Source: Conchocele bisecta
Taxonomy: Eukaryota; Mollusca; Bivalvia; Lucinida; Thyasiridae
Length of the DNA stretch: 64,000 nt
Direction: 5' to 3'
Assembly: GCA_029237695.1 (NCBI GenBank)
Contig: CM055265.1
Coordinates: forward strand, 86,215,447-86,279,446
Shown here in pieces: positions 1 to 10,443 of this stretch. The notes under the pieces are model-generated. The model did no database searches. It was given only the letters and a program-made list of their open reading frames with translations, and was not told the DNA's origin. Position numbers and translations under genes: made by a program. The first letter of the stretch is position 1. The number at the start of each line of letters is the position of its first letter.

Positions 1-765
1 GATATATAACATGACCATATTTGGTAAAAAATATAATTTGACCCCAATTTGACCCCACGGGCCACATCGATCATTCCTTGCAAGTTTCGTCTAAATCCGT
101 CTAGCGGTTCATGAGAAGAAGATTTTTTAAGAATTTATGCTATTTTTATACGGCGGCTATCGTTAGTGATGACCTCCATTTTAACAAATCTGAAAAGGCT
201 TCACCCATGGACCATAACATTTAAGTTTGGTTACCATGGGCCAAGCGGTTCATGTGAAGAAGAATTTTGAAATCTCTAATAAAAGAACGACCTTTTGACA
301 TTTCGGCGGCCATCTTGGATGACTTAACCATCCGATTTTGAAGAAAAAATGCACCAGAGTGATCGCCTCGTTGATACCTTCGATTTGATGTATGACATGA
401 CCATATTCGGTCAAAAATAAAATTTCACCCCACGGGCCACGCCCATTTTTGACCCCTGGGTCACCATTTTAACAACTTTGAAAGAGCATTGTACATCGAT
501 CATTCCTACCAAGTTTTGTCGAAATCCGGTTGGCGGTTCTTGAGAAGATTTTTGAAGAATTTGTGCTATTTTTAGATGGCGGCCATCTTGGATTACGTAA
601 CGACGTCACTAACAATTTTGTAATCCCCCTACCTAAGGACCATGACCATGAAGTTTGGTGACTATAGGCCCAATGGTTACCGAGGAGAAGACGTTTGAAA
701 ATGTTCACGGACGGACGACGGACACATTGCGGTAACAATAGCTCACATGAGCTTTGCTCAAAAGT
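1..765 (+). mobile_element. HEL-A copy 1, truncated Helitron/Helentron-like element
   Basis: Begins before the window. It contains the ~435-bp HEL-A internal unit (phrases such as GACCATATTCGGTCAAAAAT, CGGCGGCCATCTTGGAT, CACCATTTTAACAACTTTGA) and, at 690-725, the GGACGG/GACGAC run that precedes the 3' hairpin in full copies. The 3' hairpin TAGCTCACATGAGCTTTGCT is present at 739-760, but the last CAGGTGAGCTAA bases are missing, so the copy is 3' truncated. Full copies lie at 11297-12902 and 21169-22803. ORFs read through it are repeat shadows. Confidence 0.75.
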
Positions 766-784
766 CATCCTCCCCAATAAAAAA

Positions 785-1149
785 TATTTGATGAAATTCC
801 ATATTGATTTTATTGTGAAAAACGATTTTTCTATGGGAATTTAACATGGGGAGTCAATTTCCAAAATTTGGAAATTGACTCGGAAACCTGGCGAGATAGC
901 TTGAAAATGATGTAATTAAGAAAACAAGTTAGATCTTGAAATTTTTTAGCCCCCATGTTAAATTCCCATAGGAAAATCGTTTTTTCGCAATAAAATCAAT
1001 ATTTGATGGAATTTCAGCAAATAATTTTTTTTGGAGAGGGTGACTTTTTTGTTATTGATGAAAAAGTACTTACTTTTAAATATTTTTTAGATTTAATGTG
1101 TTTAACAGCCAAAAGTTTGTCGGCAGCAAAACGTGGAACAGACAGTAGT
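785..1149. mobile_element. MITE-M copy 1 (foldback)
   Basis: The arm CTATGGGAATTTAACATGGG near 833-853 is matched by its inverted partner near 951-973. The right end carries GGAACAGACAGTAG, the terminal inverted repeat seen complete in the 38281-38858 copy. The left terminus is lost next to HEL-A copy 1. Confidence 0.6.
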
Positions 1150-1230
1150 GGCATTCTCAAAAGTTATACGAGAAGAATACCAGGCACAGTTTGTTACCTG
1201 ATAATGTTTGTTTTTTTGTTGTTTTTTTTA

Positions 1231-1495
1231 TTGGTGTTTAACAGCCTATCAACAGCTAAGGTCATGTAAAGCCGGGCAAATGGGTCCGATCCTGTTTTAA
1301 CCTGCTGCATTGGGGGGAAAATCCCAAAATCCGAACGGAATATTTACATGGAGAAAAAATATATTCAGCCCTGAAATTAGAATAACCTGACCTGGTGCCA
1401 GGTCCATACCACACCAATGTCACTTGGCCCCTACTTCCACTAAAATAGGATTATGAATAATCGTAATACTCACATAAGGGGTATAACCAGATTCA
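1231..1495 (+). repeat. Interspersed repeat J, copy 1
   Basis: Contains GTTTAACAGCCTATCAACAGC followed by AAGGTCATGTAAAG, later AAAATCCCAAAATC and a CCTGGTGCCAGGTCCATACC block. The same order recurs near 6409, 38925, 40308 and 49500, always on the plus strand here. The layout resembles a SINE or SINE-derived repeat, but I see no clear A and B boxes, so the class is open. Confidence 0.6.
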
Positions 1496-1652
1496 ACTGT
1501 GTTCCCATAAACTACCGTAATAACCCTAAATATTTGGACAACATTTGTTTTGGGGAAAGCCTTATAAACCACGAGTTCACCAAAACAAATTGTATCCAAA
1601 TACATTGTTATTGTGAGAAACAAGTACAATACTATACAGCCATACTAACAGA

Positions 1653-1925
1653 GCTCCAGATAAGGTGTGTACTGGCGTATTTTACGCACTTATTTTAGCA
1701 GAATATGCATTGATTATCAAAAGTGGGGCGAAAACACGCATTGATTTTCAAATTGAGTAGTGAAAATACAGTAATAAAGTTGAAAATTTACTAAGTTGAG
1801 TCAAATAAGTGAATTTTTTAATTTCTTTTATTTTTTATCATTTGTTAATAAGGAAGAAAATCAACAATACATTTGTAAAAGTCAAATACGCATTGAATTT
1901 GAAATATGGGGGTAATACCCTTTAG
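1653..1925. mobile_element. MITE-K copy 1 (3' incomplete)
   Basis: Starts GCTCCAGATAAGG and continues with AATATGCATTGATT and GTTGAAAATT blocks shared with 45112-45465. Complete relatives end in CTTATCTGGAGC, the reverse complement of the start. Confidence 0.5.
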
Positions 1926-2087
1926 ATACAAAACTTGTCTGGGGCTTTGTACTAACCGTAAATATTTGGACATTATTTGCAATGAGAAACCAGACATTAA
2001 TGTACGTTTCAGAATTTTGTGTCCGAACATTTAGGGATATTACGTTATGCCATGTCTAACTGTCAACCTTATACTGTCAACCTTATA

Positions 2088-2545
2088 TGTGGCTGTGACT
2101 GGAGAAAATGGGGCTGAAGAATTTTGTGCCCAGTGTAGAGTCTGATCAGGGTTTGCACTCTACGCCATTCAGTGAAACACCTGGGCCCGTTTCACTAAAC
2201 TTCTTAAGACTAAAATGTTTGTAAGTGCAAATTTAGGATCGTCTGGAAATTTCAATTGATGGATTTACATTTATTGAGCATAGGCTGCATATGCAGCCTA
2301 TGCTCAATAAATGTAAATCCATTAATTGTTTACAAGAAAACATTGTTAATGTGAAATTTACAGACTATCATAATTTTGCACTTACGAACATAATAGTCGT
2401 ACGAAGTTTAGTGAAGCGGCCCCCAGTTCTGCTTCTACCAAAGAGTATAGGTCCTTATCTCCCATCAGGGCCGAGCTGGAAGACCGAGAGAAAGACTGGC
2501 TATATAATTCCATAAGCCCCATGTCTCCAGTCGCAGCTACATATA
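2088..2545. mobile_element. MITE-H copy 1, split by MITE-O
   Basis: The left end TGTGGCTGTGACTGGAGAAA at 2090-2109 and the right end CCCCATGTCTCCAGTCGCAG near 2518-2537 are inverted ends of the H family (intact example 4024-4272). Between them lies the independent palindrome MITE-O (2180-2433), so O inserted into H. Confidence 0.6.
2180..2433. mobile_element. MITE-O palindromic element
   Basis: The ends CTGGGCCCGTTTCACTAAAC and GTTTAGTGAAGCGGCCCCCAG pair as inverted repeats. The centre is a near-perfect palindrome around TGCATATGCA flanked by AGCATAGGC/GCCTATGCT. Related ends occur near 27130 and 35030. Confidence 0.7.
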
Positions 2546-2854
2546 TTGTAAGGTGAAATATAATTTTGTTCTTTATTCTCTTTTTTTTTCCAACAAAAAA
2601 TAGTGTTCTTTTAGATGATTCTCATGTGCTGTCAAAACATGTTCACAAACATAAAATCAAACACAGATAATAAATCACATACTGAAAATATTAAACATGA
2701 TAAAAATAGTTTACAGTGATAAGGAAACGTGTGAAGTATGTAAAAATTCAGACATAATTCAGACACAACAGTCATTAATCGTTAATATTAGTGTATGTTC
2801 ATGATTGCAAAGCACACACTCATGTTACTAGGTGTTCATGTACATATAATTATA

Positions 2855-2923
2855 CAGTGGAAGCTCTCCAAACCGGACACCTTGGAGACCTCACAAGGTG
2901 TCCGGTTTGGAGAGGTTCCACTG
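2855..2923. mobile_element. Short pogo/Tigger-like hairpin (CAGTGG...CCACTG)
   Basis: CAGTGGAAGCTCTCCAAACC and its inverted partner GGTTTGGAGAGGTTCCACTG enclose a 20-30 bp centre, making a 69-bp hairpin. The CAGTGGAA(C)CTC ends are of the pogo/Tigger type. A sister hairpin lies at 5901-5963 and an expanded one at 52832-52965. Confidence 0.6.
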
Positions 2924-2929
2924 AACCAA

Positions 2930-3258
2930 TATACAAATACAGATGATTAAATTAATCAGCACATTGGTCACGGTTAGTTCACATTGACTCACTTGTCGGT
3001 TCCTCTTGCTCAACTATAGTGTCACCGTTGTCCGGGTAACCTTCCTTCATTGTTGCTATGGAAACACAAATAGCTGATGATAGTAAATATTAATTAAACT
3101 AAGATTTATATATTTATAGATAAACAAAAATAATACTGCGAGTTACGATAGAATGCGCATTCCATGAAGTCCTCAGTCGACAGTGCCATAAATTTATCTT
3201 TTTCCGAAGCTAAAATTCCTGTCTCTACAAGATTAAATCTGTATAACTTTAATACTTA
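2930..3258. other. No gene seen
   Basis: AT-rich sequence without a recognisable repeat or long ORF. If the minus-strand exon at 3259-3499 is real, this would be its 3' untranslated region or downstream flank. I see no convincing AATAAA on the minus strand close to the stop. Confidence 0.4.
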
Positions 3259-3499
3259 ATTACATTGATTGTTTTCTTGTCTTTTGACTAAAACTTCCCA
3301 AGCCTTGAAACAATGTAAATGAACCAGCCCCACTTCACAAATATCTATTATGTTTCTCCTGTATATAGTCAAAAACCTGAAATGATGTGTGGGTATTGTT
3401 TCGTGATCTGTGAGGAAACGTACTATACTATCTATTAATAATACACTCTTTGCAGCGGTGAGATTTTCTAATGCGACACCACAGATGAATTTGCCCAAC
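3259..3499 (-). CDS. Possible 3'-terminal exon of an unrecognised host gene
   Basis: On the minus strand an open frame of 80 codons follows a good splice acceptor: a pyrimidine-rich stretch ending TTTCTTGTAG, with AG at 3501-3500. The frame ends at a TAA at 3258-3256. The encoded segment reads GKFICGVALENLTAAK, then LLIDSIVRFLTDHETIP, and near the end CFKAWEVLVKRQE. It has the mixed hydrophobic and charged composition of an alpha-helical globular domain rather than of a repeat shadow, and it does not match any MITE family in the window. There is no ATG at the left edge, which fits an internal or terminal exon. I do not recognise the family and find no upstream exon before MITE-H copy 2 at 4024. 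It could also be a chance ORF. Confidence 0.35.
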
Positions 3500-4023
3500 C
3501 TACAAGAAAGAACCTCATAACAAATTAACAGCTCAAAGCAGAATTCAGGTACTTAAGATATTGATGTTATGTTAGTTGAAATCAACCAAGGATGCTGCTG
3601 CAACAGAAGGAATTTTGAGTCTGGTACGTCTTCCATCGGCAAACATTGAGGAAGACGTGCCTTTCTCAACAATTCTATATCCTGAAAAACCTTTATCTGT
3701 TCACCGACTCGGAACAATAAAACGGTTACAATTTAGACAAATTAAAACAAAGGAACAGTTACAATTTGAAATGATATCGACAATCATCTGTTTCTATTGC
3801 ATTCAGACTAATAATGGTATCACGACAAATCAGAGTAGGCAGTTGTTGGTTTATAAAACCAGCAGCCATCAACAGACACAATCACATCATACAGCAATCA
3901 GTATTCTTATGGGAATTGATGAAATAAACGAACATCACTACACAATTGTAAAAGTATTATATGCTATATGGGAACGATCATGCAATAACTCTATATATCA
4001 GAATCAAAAGCATATAAGTAATT

Positions 4024-4272
4024 TATGGCTGTGACTGGAGAAATGGGGCTTATGGCATTTGTGACCTATGTAGCTCCTGATAAAATAACACACTCCTGTA
4101 GCCTGCCTGATAAAGATCTATATTGCTTGTTAGCAAAAGCACGACGGGTGTTTCGTTGATGGACTTTTGAACAGTGCAGATCCTGATCAGACTGTGCAGA
4201 TGCACAGACTGATCTGGATATACACAGGTCGCAAAACCCATACACCCCATTTCTTCAGTCACAGCCACATTC
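4024..4272. mobile_element. MITE-H copy 2, intact
   Basis: The left end ATGGCTGTGACTGGAGAAAT and right end ATTTCTTCAGTCACAGCCACAT are inverted repeats. The interior holds GTGCAGATCCTGATCAGACTG and a palindromic TGTGCAGATGCACA. Length is about 249 bp. Fragments of this family are scattered at 12950, 18530, 42047, 43240, 54186-55060, 55565 and 62520. Confidence 0.7.
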
Positions 4273-4756
4273 AGGGTCAGAGATCGTCAGCGAATAGACA
4301 AAAGAATAAATACTCCACCACCAAATGTTTTCTTTGTTTCACTCGTAAAATTGTGGATACGATTCAAAGTAGATATTTGTATTGAATAAGGGGTCAGATA
4401 AATTGATGAACTCAGATAAAATTATGAAAGAAATGCAAATGGAAAGAATACGGTAAGTATAAACAAACCCTATCACTCCGGTGAGGATGCCAAATTTTGT
4501 CAAATATGATCAAATCAAACAAATGATGGTTGTGACTTTTTCATTCCAGAAACAATACCATTGATTTACAAAGCATTTGGTGTTAAGTTTCTTCGCTGTA
4601 TTTTACATACACAGAAAAGTGTCCAGTACACTAACCAGATTGCAAGTACATACATATAATGCCTCGTGACTATGAAACATCAAATACGTACAAAGACCGT
4701 TTCAGAAGCTATCAATGATTTTGAGCACACGATTTGAGCATGTTCTAAGAACTGTA

Positions 4757-4806
4757 GCCTATTTCACCAACATTGCAAAGTATACTTTTCTAGCAAACAT
4801 TAAACA
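4757..4806. mobile_element. MITE-N end fragment
   Basis: TAGCCTATTTCACCAACATTGCAAAGTATACTT matches one terminus of the N family, complete at 35033-35345. Confidence 0.5.
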
Positions 4807-4825
4807 CATTGAATCCAAAACATAT

Positions 4826-5198
4826 TTAAATGTAAGTACTTTTTCATCAATAATAAGTCACCCTCCCTAAAAAAAATTATATTGATTTTATTGCGAACAA
4901 AACAATTTTCCTATGGGAATTTAACATGAAGGCTAAAAATAGATTTTTTAAAATACTTTTTCATTTGTGGACCGATTTTCAAAATCTAACTTTTGTTTTC
5001 TTAGTTACATCATTTCCAAGCTATCTAGCTATAGCCGGGTTACGGAGTCAATTTCTAAAAGTTTTTGTTTTTTGACTCCTCTCCCACCTCTTCCTCCTCT
5101 TTTTCCCCCCATGTTAAATTCCCATAGGAAAAGGTTTTTAGATTTAATGTGTTTAACAGCCAAAAGTTTGTCAGCAGGAAAACGTGGTACAGACAGTA
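4826..5198. mobile_element. MITE-M copy 2
   Basis: Contains TCCTATGGGAATTTAACATG and the inverted CATGTTAAATTCCCATAGGA around a diverged centre. The right end is GTACAGACAGTAG. It carries the same flank AGATTTAATGTGTTTAACAG as copy 1 at 1090. Confidence 0.6.
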
Positions 5199-5420
5199 GA
5201 CATTATGTTTGTTTGGTATACCCATTGAAATACTGCACGTGAAAGAAAAATGTTAACACACTTTCAACTAGATGGCCGCACTAAAAAACTTTTAACCAAA
5301 ACCTTTAACCTCGGACGCACGACGTACATACGGCGCGACAAAAAGTGATTCAGTGACCTTGTTAAAAAAGTTCATGGTGGTGAGTAATCACATTCCCCAT
5401 AAGCATCAAGTGTCTGAATA
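5199..5420. other. No feature recognised
   Basis: Short AT-rich spacer. At 5270-5340 a phrase resembling HEL-B (ACTTTTAACCAAAACCTTTAACC, then CGGACGCACGACGTACATACGGC) suggests a degenerate HEL-B fragment, but no ends are visible. Confidence 0.3.
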
Positions 5421-5603
5421 TTAACCCTTACTACGCTGAATTAAATGTTGTCGTCTGCTGGAAATGTTTTATTTTCAATATTTCTCGACAAAAACCTGGT
5501 TTTGACAGCACTTGTCTCCAGTGGAGACGATTCTCATGTGCTGTCAAAACCATTTTTTTGTTAAGAATTAAAGGAAGGGTAGGGGCAATGTAGGAAGGGT
5601 TAA
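5421..5603. mobile_element. TTAA-MITE E, copy 1
   Basis: TTAACCCTTACTACGCTGAA at the left and GGAAGGGTTAA at the right, with TTAA at both edges. The centre is a hairpin built on TGACAGCAC(T)...GTGCTGTCA. This is one of about twelve copies of the most abundant family in the window. Confidence 0.7.
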
Positions 5604-5900
5604 AGTAATCCTTCAGGTTATTTCTACTGCCATCAAAGTTGCTGAAACCCATTTCCAAGTCCTAATCTTCTTTCAGTCTGTTTATTACTACATTTAGTTT
5701 CCAACAAGATGATACGAAAAAACATACAGTTAGTTTCCGATCCCATCCTGGTAACCATCACGTATCCCTGTCATTGAGATCCCTGGCTGATGAAAAGGGA
5801 TTATGGCACGTGCAGCTATCGTAGATCAATATCATCTGGATCATAAGAATACAAGGTCTGAAAATGGACCGGATAGCTGAAATAAATATGGATTATTGAA

Positions 5901-5963
5901 ATGAAATCTCTCTAAATCAGACACCCTGGGACCCAGGGTGTCCGGTTTAGAGAGATTCCACTG
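5901..5963. mobile_element. Short pogo/Tigger-like hairpin
   Basis: GAAATCTCTCTAAATCAGAC ACCCTGG pairs with CCAGGGTGTCCGG TTTAGAGAGATTCCACTG. Same family as 2855-2923. A diverged relative ends near 6100 (GTCTGGTTTCGAGAGGC). Confidence 0.55.
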
Positions 5964-6121
5964 TAATTTAGGTATATTGGCAGTCCAAGACACGTGTTTG
6001 TACTTTGCAATGATGAACCAACACTATAATTTCGAAAAATAAATTACACTGAAACCCATCAAATTAACAGATATCGTCTTGGTGTCTGGTTTCGAGAGGC
6101 TTTACTGCACATGTATTCAAT

Positions 6122-6310
6122 TATTTGCATGCTGGGAAACTTGTGTGCTATAAATAGTTCAAAAATACCAGATGAAAATTAATTATATTTAATTTTATTT
6201 CTCCCTGTCAATATCATGAATATGTCTTGGAATTTCATCAGAATTGAGTCTGGAGGACACAATTCTGATGAAATTCCAAGACATATTTACACTAAGAAAG
6301 AAGAAAAATA
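6122..6310. mobile_element. TTAA-MITE F, copy 1
   Basis: Starts with TTTGCATGCTGGGAAAC. The centre is a hairpin, ATGTCTTGGAATTTCATCAG and its inverse CTGATGAAATTCCAAGACAT, at about 6218-6285. Family F begins TTAACTCTTTGCATGCTGGG in better copies (8225, 37126). Confidence 0.65.
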
Positions 6311-6408
6311 CTCCAAATTTATTGGCTGTTATTTTCACCTCTACCGTGATTATATACTTCAGTGACTGACTGAATGGCAAACACTGTAGGCCCTGATGAG
6401 TTTGGTTA

Positions 6409-6700
6409 ATGGTGTTTAACGGCCTATCAACAAACAGCTGAAGTCATTTAAAGACGGGCCAACGGGTTTGATCCCGCGGGGGGACAATCACAAAATCAGA
6501 ACGAAATATTTACATCGAGATAAGTACATATTCAGCCTTGAAATTAGAATAACGTGACCTGGTTTCAGGTCCATATCACACCTAAGTCACTTGGCCCCTT
6601 CCCATAAAAGTGATAGAATTACAAATAATCGTATTACTCATATAAGGGGTATAACCAAATTCAACTCTCATGTACAAGAATGCCAAAGACGTATCTGAAG
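6409..6700 (+). repeat. Interspersed repeat J, copy 2
   Basis: GGTGTTTAACGGCCTATCAA, then AGCTGAAGTCATTTAAAGAC, GACAATCACAAAATCAGAAC, and CGTGACCTGGTTTCAGGTCC in the order seen in other J copies. Confidence 0.6.
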
Positions 6701-6848
6701 GCCAAACCAGGTCTCTGGTCAGATAAGGATGAATCCCAATCGTTAAATTACCCATCGCATGCTCCCACCGGCCACCCACATAGGCTCTGATGAGACTGCT
6801 TATTCGAAGAGCTGTAGGTTCTTTTTGACATCTGATAGCATATCTCTA

Positions 6849-7019
6849 CAGTCGAACCTCCACGAGCGTTCACCACCCTAACAATATCCTCTCCGCAACG
6901 GCTAGGGATTTATGTCTCAAATGTATAACTGTCTATATATTTAACCTCCCTACAATAGCCACCTCTCTACAATAACCATGTGTGTCTTCTCATGTACGAC
7001 TGTTGTAGAGGTTGCACTG
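6849..7019. mobile_element. Pogo/Tigger-like element, 171 bp
   Basis: Starts CAGTCGAACCTCCACGAGCG and ends GTTGTAGAGGTTGCACTG, followed by TA. Inside are CTACAATAGCCACCTCTCTAC repeats related to the minisatellite at 7700-8207. It has the CAGT-NN-AACCTC end of pogo/Tigger relatives and no coding capacity. Confidence 0.6.
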
Positions 7020-7232
7020 TAAATGAAAAGATGATGTAATCCAAAGTCAATTTACCTACAGCAAATATGAAAATAGAAAATAAGTAAAAAGAGAACCATG
7101 AAGAAATGATATGCGTATCATGTGATAACTGTATTACATACCAAATGATCTACAGGATGACTGTGGGAAATATATTTGATATTTTCCCCATAGAAAATAT
7201 TTTATTTCCTAGTCTAGTTTCATTTTGTTTAG

Positions 7233-7645
7233 TACGGAAGCCCATTAGGGCCACTTCACTTTTTTTGAATTTCCATTTATTCAAGATCTTTTCTTGAATT
7301 TTCAAGTTCTTTTTTTGAATTTTCGAGATCTTTTCTTGAATTTTCAAGTTCTTTTCTCGAATTTTCGAGATCGTTTCTCGAATTTTCGAGATCTTTTCTT
7401 GAATTTTCAAGATACTTTCTCGCATACAGAGTACATGCAGAATTCTTGAAAAATTCAAGAAAAGATCTCGAAAATTCAAGAAAAGAACTTGAAAATTCAA
7501 GAAAACATATTGAAAATTCAAGAAAGTATCTTGAAAATTCAAGAAAAGATCTCAAAAATTCAAGAAAAGATCTGGAAAATTCGAGAAAAGATCTTGAATA
7601 AATGGAAAAAAAAAGAAAGTGAAGTGGCCCTAATGGGCTTCCGTA
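7233..7645. mobile_element. 413-bp foldback element with 21-bp minisatellite arms
   Basis: Terminal inverted repeats TACGGAAGCCCATTAGGGCC at the left and GGCCCTAATGGGCTTCCGTA at the right. The flanks GTTTAG (7227-7232) and GTTTAG (7646-7651) form a 6-bp target duplication. Both arms are made of a 21-bp unit (GAAAATTCAAGAAAAGATCT with variants), inverted about a centre near 7430. Because 21 is a multiple of 3, the arms stay open in several frames and give spurious heptad ORFs on both strands. It is probably a cut-and-paste MITE; the superfamily is not determined. Confidence 0.75.
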
Positions 7646-7699
7646 GTTTAGGGCTGCACAAAAGGTACCATAACATAAGATATTTGCCAAAAGCCCTAC

Positions 7700-8207
7700 A
7701 AAAGACACCTCTCTATAATATCCATATAGTCTCTACAGCATTCACCTTTCTACAACAGCCACCTGCCTACAACAGCCATCTCTACAGCAACCATATTCAT
7801 ACAGCAGACCTCCCTACAACAGTCACCTATCAACAGCAACCACCTTTCTACAACAGCCACATTGCTACAACAGCCACATATATACAACAACCACTTCCCT
7901 ACAACAGTAACCTCTCTACAACAGCCATCTTCCTACAACAGTCACATCTGTACAACAGCCACCTCTGTACAACACCCACTTCCCGACAACAGCAACCTCT
8001 CTACAACACCAACTTCCCTACAACAGTCACATCTGTACAACACCCACTTCCCGACAACAGCAAACTCTCTACAACACCAACTTCCCTACAAGTCACCTCT
8101 GTACAACAGCCACCTCTGTACAACACACACTTCCATACAACAGCCACCTCTGTACAACTACCAGTTTTATGACTTCCTGTGCATGGTTGTTGTAGAAGTT
8201 ACACTGT
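7700..8207 (+). repeat. CTACAACAGCCACC minisatellite ending in a pogo-like terminus
   Basis: An irregular tandem array of CTACAACAGCCACCTCT / GTACAACACCCACTTCCCGA-type units. It ends at 8180-8207 with GTTGTTGTAGAAGTTACACTG, the reverse of a CAGTGTAACTTCTACAAC terminus. It is best read as the expanded interior of a pogo-like MITE. The long ORFs over it reflect the unit only. Confidence 0.6.
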
Positions 8208-8224
8208 TCTAACATTGTTAATTC

Positions 8225-8420
8225 TTAACTCTTTGCATGCTGGGAAACTTGTGAGCTATTAATAGTTAAAAAATAGCAGACAACCATCCGTTGTATGTCC
8301 TTTTATTTCTCCCTGTAAACATCCTGAAATCTTGGAATTTCATCAGAATTAAGTCTGGATGATGCAATTCTAATGAAATTCCAAAACATATTTACAGAGG
8401 AATAAGAAAATCGTCAAATC
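8225..8420. mobile_element. TTAA-MITE F, copy 2
   Basis: TTAACTCTTTGCATGCTGGG at the left. The hairpin CTTGGAATTTCATCAGAATT with ATTCTAATGAAATTCCAAA is at about 8331-8387. The right end is decayed. Confidence 0.6.
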
Positions 8421-8504
8421 TGTGCTAAAAACCACCTTGGAATAGCAATTCTCTGTCTATAGCAGCCACGCTTTTGATTCCTAGTTACTCAATTACTCCA
8501 TAAA

Positions 8505-8582
8505 TGACCATCATATAAAGACCACCTGTGAACAAAGGTCAGACTTTTCTCTTCCCATGGCTCGCCTTTATTCACAGGTTTG
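8505..8582. mobile_element. Pogo-like end fragment
   Basis: Contains GACCACCTGTGAACAAAGG and ends TTCACAGGTTTGATTGTACT, related to the 36460-36884 element (CAGTCAAACCTGTGAATATT). Confidence 0.4.
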
Positions 8583-8944
8583 ATTGTACTCCCAGTTTTT
8601 TAGCTGTTATTTCACCACTAGTTAATCATTAGCAATAATGAATAATAATTGTTTATTTTTGTGACCTAAAGACTTGGCTACTACAACTGAATTCCTTACA
8701 TATTTACATAATTACTAAAACGTAGATCAAAAGCATAAGTGTATAACTGAAATGAAATGTGTCCGATTCTTGTTACCACATCGCATGTTGGAAAGCTTTT
8801 CAAAACATCCCGCGAACGGGCCGAGCCACGGCAGATGACCTGTACTTTAACCTTTTTAACATGATAGCACTGTCGCGAGCATCCACTGATACTTCCTGTA
8901 GAATCTTGTCGACATGGTTTCCTGGGGCATCGCTAGTGTGTGTT

Positions 8945-9194
8945 TTAACCCTTTCACCCCTAAGTAACTGCAATAGATTTTGATACGTTAATTTTGCAAC
9001 CGATCCAACTGTCACAAGATGATTATCAGACTAGTACATTTATGACAAAGTTTTGTTTTTTTTGTTCTAAAAAATATGAAAATTACTTACAAAAAGTGCA
9101 GATCCTGATGAGACGGCTCGTTACGAGCCGGCTCATCAGGATCTGCACTGTTTGCAAACGCCACTATAGCAGGCTTTCAGGTTCAAAGGGTTAA
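8945..9194. mobile_element. TTAA-MITE D, copy 1
   Basis: TTAACCCTTTCACCCCTAAG to TTCAAAGGGTTAA, 250 bp. The central hairpin AGTGCAGATCCTGATGAGAC / GGCTCATCAGGATCTGCACT surrounds CGTTACGAGCCG. TTAA at both ends suggests piggyBac-type mobilisation. Confidence 0.7.
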
Positions 9195-9362
9195 GGGTGT
9201 TGATGTGTGACCCCAGTTGAGAAAAGGGAGATTACGACATTTGGGACTAGCATAGACCCAAATCCACGCAGTCTGATCAGGGGCTATGCTTTTCAACATT
9301 TATCTACTAAAATAGTCTAGTTGTATAATTAACAATAACAGCTGAATCTGATTGTGTAAATG

Positions 9363-9421
9363 AGATTGATTGATTGATTGGTTGATATGCTGGTTGGTTG
9401 GTTGGTTGGTTGGTTGGTTGG

Positions 9422-9473
<52 letters not shown>

Positions 9474-9474
9474 C
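9363..9474. repeat. (GATT)n/(GGTT)n microsatellite
   Basis: GATTGATT tracts surround an inner (GGTT)n tract at about 9390-9424. Shorter (GATT)n tracts occur at 10944-10965 and 49362-49430. Confidence 0.95.
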
Positions 9475-9654
9475 CTAAGTTTGCATCTATTCAACAATGA
9501 GGTCACATACAGACGGGATTTCACCTGGATCCATGGGACATTGTTATCAGCACTGACATTACAATATCCTGATATAGTGTCAGGCACCTTTGTGTTAATC
9601 CCAGCAGGCTTCACTGGATGTGAATACAGGCAAGGATGTATTCATCGCTAAGAT

Positions 9655-9873
9655 GAGCGTTGAGCTGTCAATTTTCCAACCAATCCAATTGTCACACAAT
9701 TATTTTCAAGCTAGTCCATTTATGAAAAGGGGATGTTTGCTTTTCTCTAAAGAATATGTAAAATCATGCAAGAAGTGCAGATCTTGATGAGACGGCTCGT
9801 GACGAGCCGGCTCATCTGGATCTACACGGTTCGCAAACATCGCAATCGATGGATGCAGTGTTGAAAGAGTTGA
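9655..9873. mobile_element. TTAA-MITE D, copy 2 (decayed)
   Basis: The hairpin AGTGCAGATCTTGATGAGAC / CGGCTCATCTGGATCTACAC is at 9774-9830. The end GTGTTGAAAGAGTTGAG corresponds to GTGTTGAAAGGGTTAA in intact copies. Confidence 0.55.
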
Positions 9874-9923
9874 GATACACAGACCATCCAAACCTCACAA
9901 CTGGACGAAACAGCAAGGTTAGT

Positions 9924-10443
9924 TAGTTATTACCCAACTCCCTATATAAATTACTATTCAATGGTTTTGACGAATTCCTTGGGTTTTGACGTGCCTGGCA
10001 ATAGTTTTGCGTACCCGGTCAATAGTTCCACGTACCCGGTCAATAGTTACACGTACCCGGTCAATAGTTCCGCATACCCGGTCAATAGTTACACGTATCC
10101 GGTCAATAGTTCCGCAAACCCGGTCAATAGTTCCACGTACCCGGTCAATAGAGAAAACTATTTGACGTCATGATTTTTGTCGAAGATTACGTCATAAAAT
10201 TCAACGTAATTTAGATTGGTCAGTCAAAGAGTTGCGTTCATTGTGTCACATACACTGTTTACAGGTTGAGTAATAAAACAGTTATTTCATTTGGGGGGTG
10301 GGGAGGTGGAACAGTCAAGACATATTGCCCCTGGACGACCTGATGCACTAGTGCCCTCGGCCTTGGCCAATAATACCTTGGGTTGTACACAACACCTCGG
10401 GGAAATAGTTTTGACTGTTCCCCAAATTACCATGAAATAACTG
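9924..10443. mobile_element. Composite palindromic element R+S, copy 1
   Basis: The R part runs from TTATTACCCAACTCCC to GGTTGAGTAATAA (~9927-10275). The S part runs from ACAGTTATTTCATTTGGGG to CCATGAAATAACTG (~10279-10443), with CCCTCGGCCTTGGCCAA near its centre. R and S lie side by side again, in the opposite order, at 51970-52297, so they probably move as one unit or share an insertion preference. Confidence 0.5.
10009..10150 (+). repeat. 21-bp tandem repeat inside R
   Basis: About seven units of TACCCGGTCAATAGTTCCACG with variants at two or three positions. It reads as repeated TYPVNSS, but no gene context supports translation. Confidence 0.85.

Noticed and set aside
3576..4034. 152-codon plus-strand ORF
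   Set aside because: It has no ATG at the start, no splice signal I trust, and its end lies in MITE-H. Composition is not convincingly protein-like.
7489..8172. 227-codon plus-strand ORF
   Set aside because: It joins one foldback minisatellite arm to the CTACAACAGCCACC minisatellite. The encoded repeats simply follow the DNA units.
9300..9614. 104-codon minus-strand ORF rich in NQSI repeats
   Set aside because: It is translation of the GATT/GGTT microsatellite.
10009..10150. Regular short repeats that could suggest a CRISPR array
   Set aside because: The 21-bp units are directly tandem with no variable spacers, in an animal genome, inside a palindromic element. It is a minisatellite.
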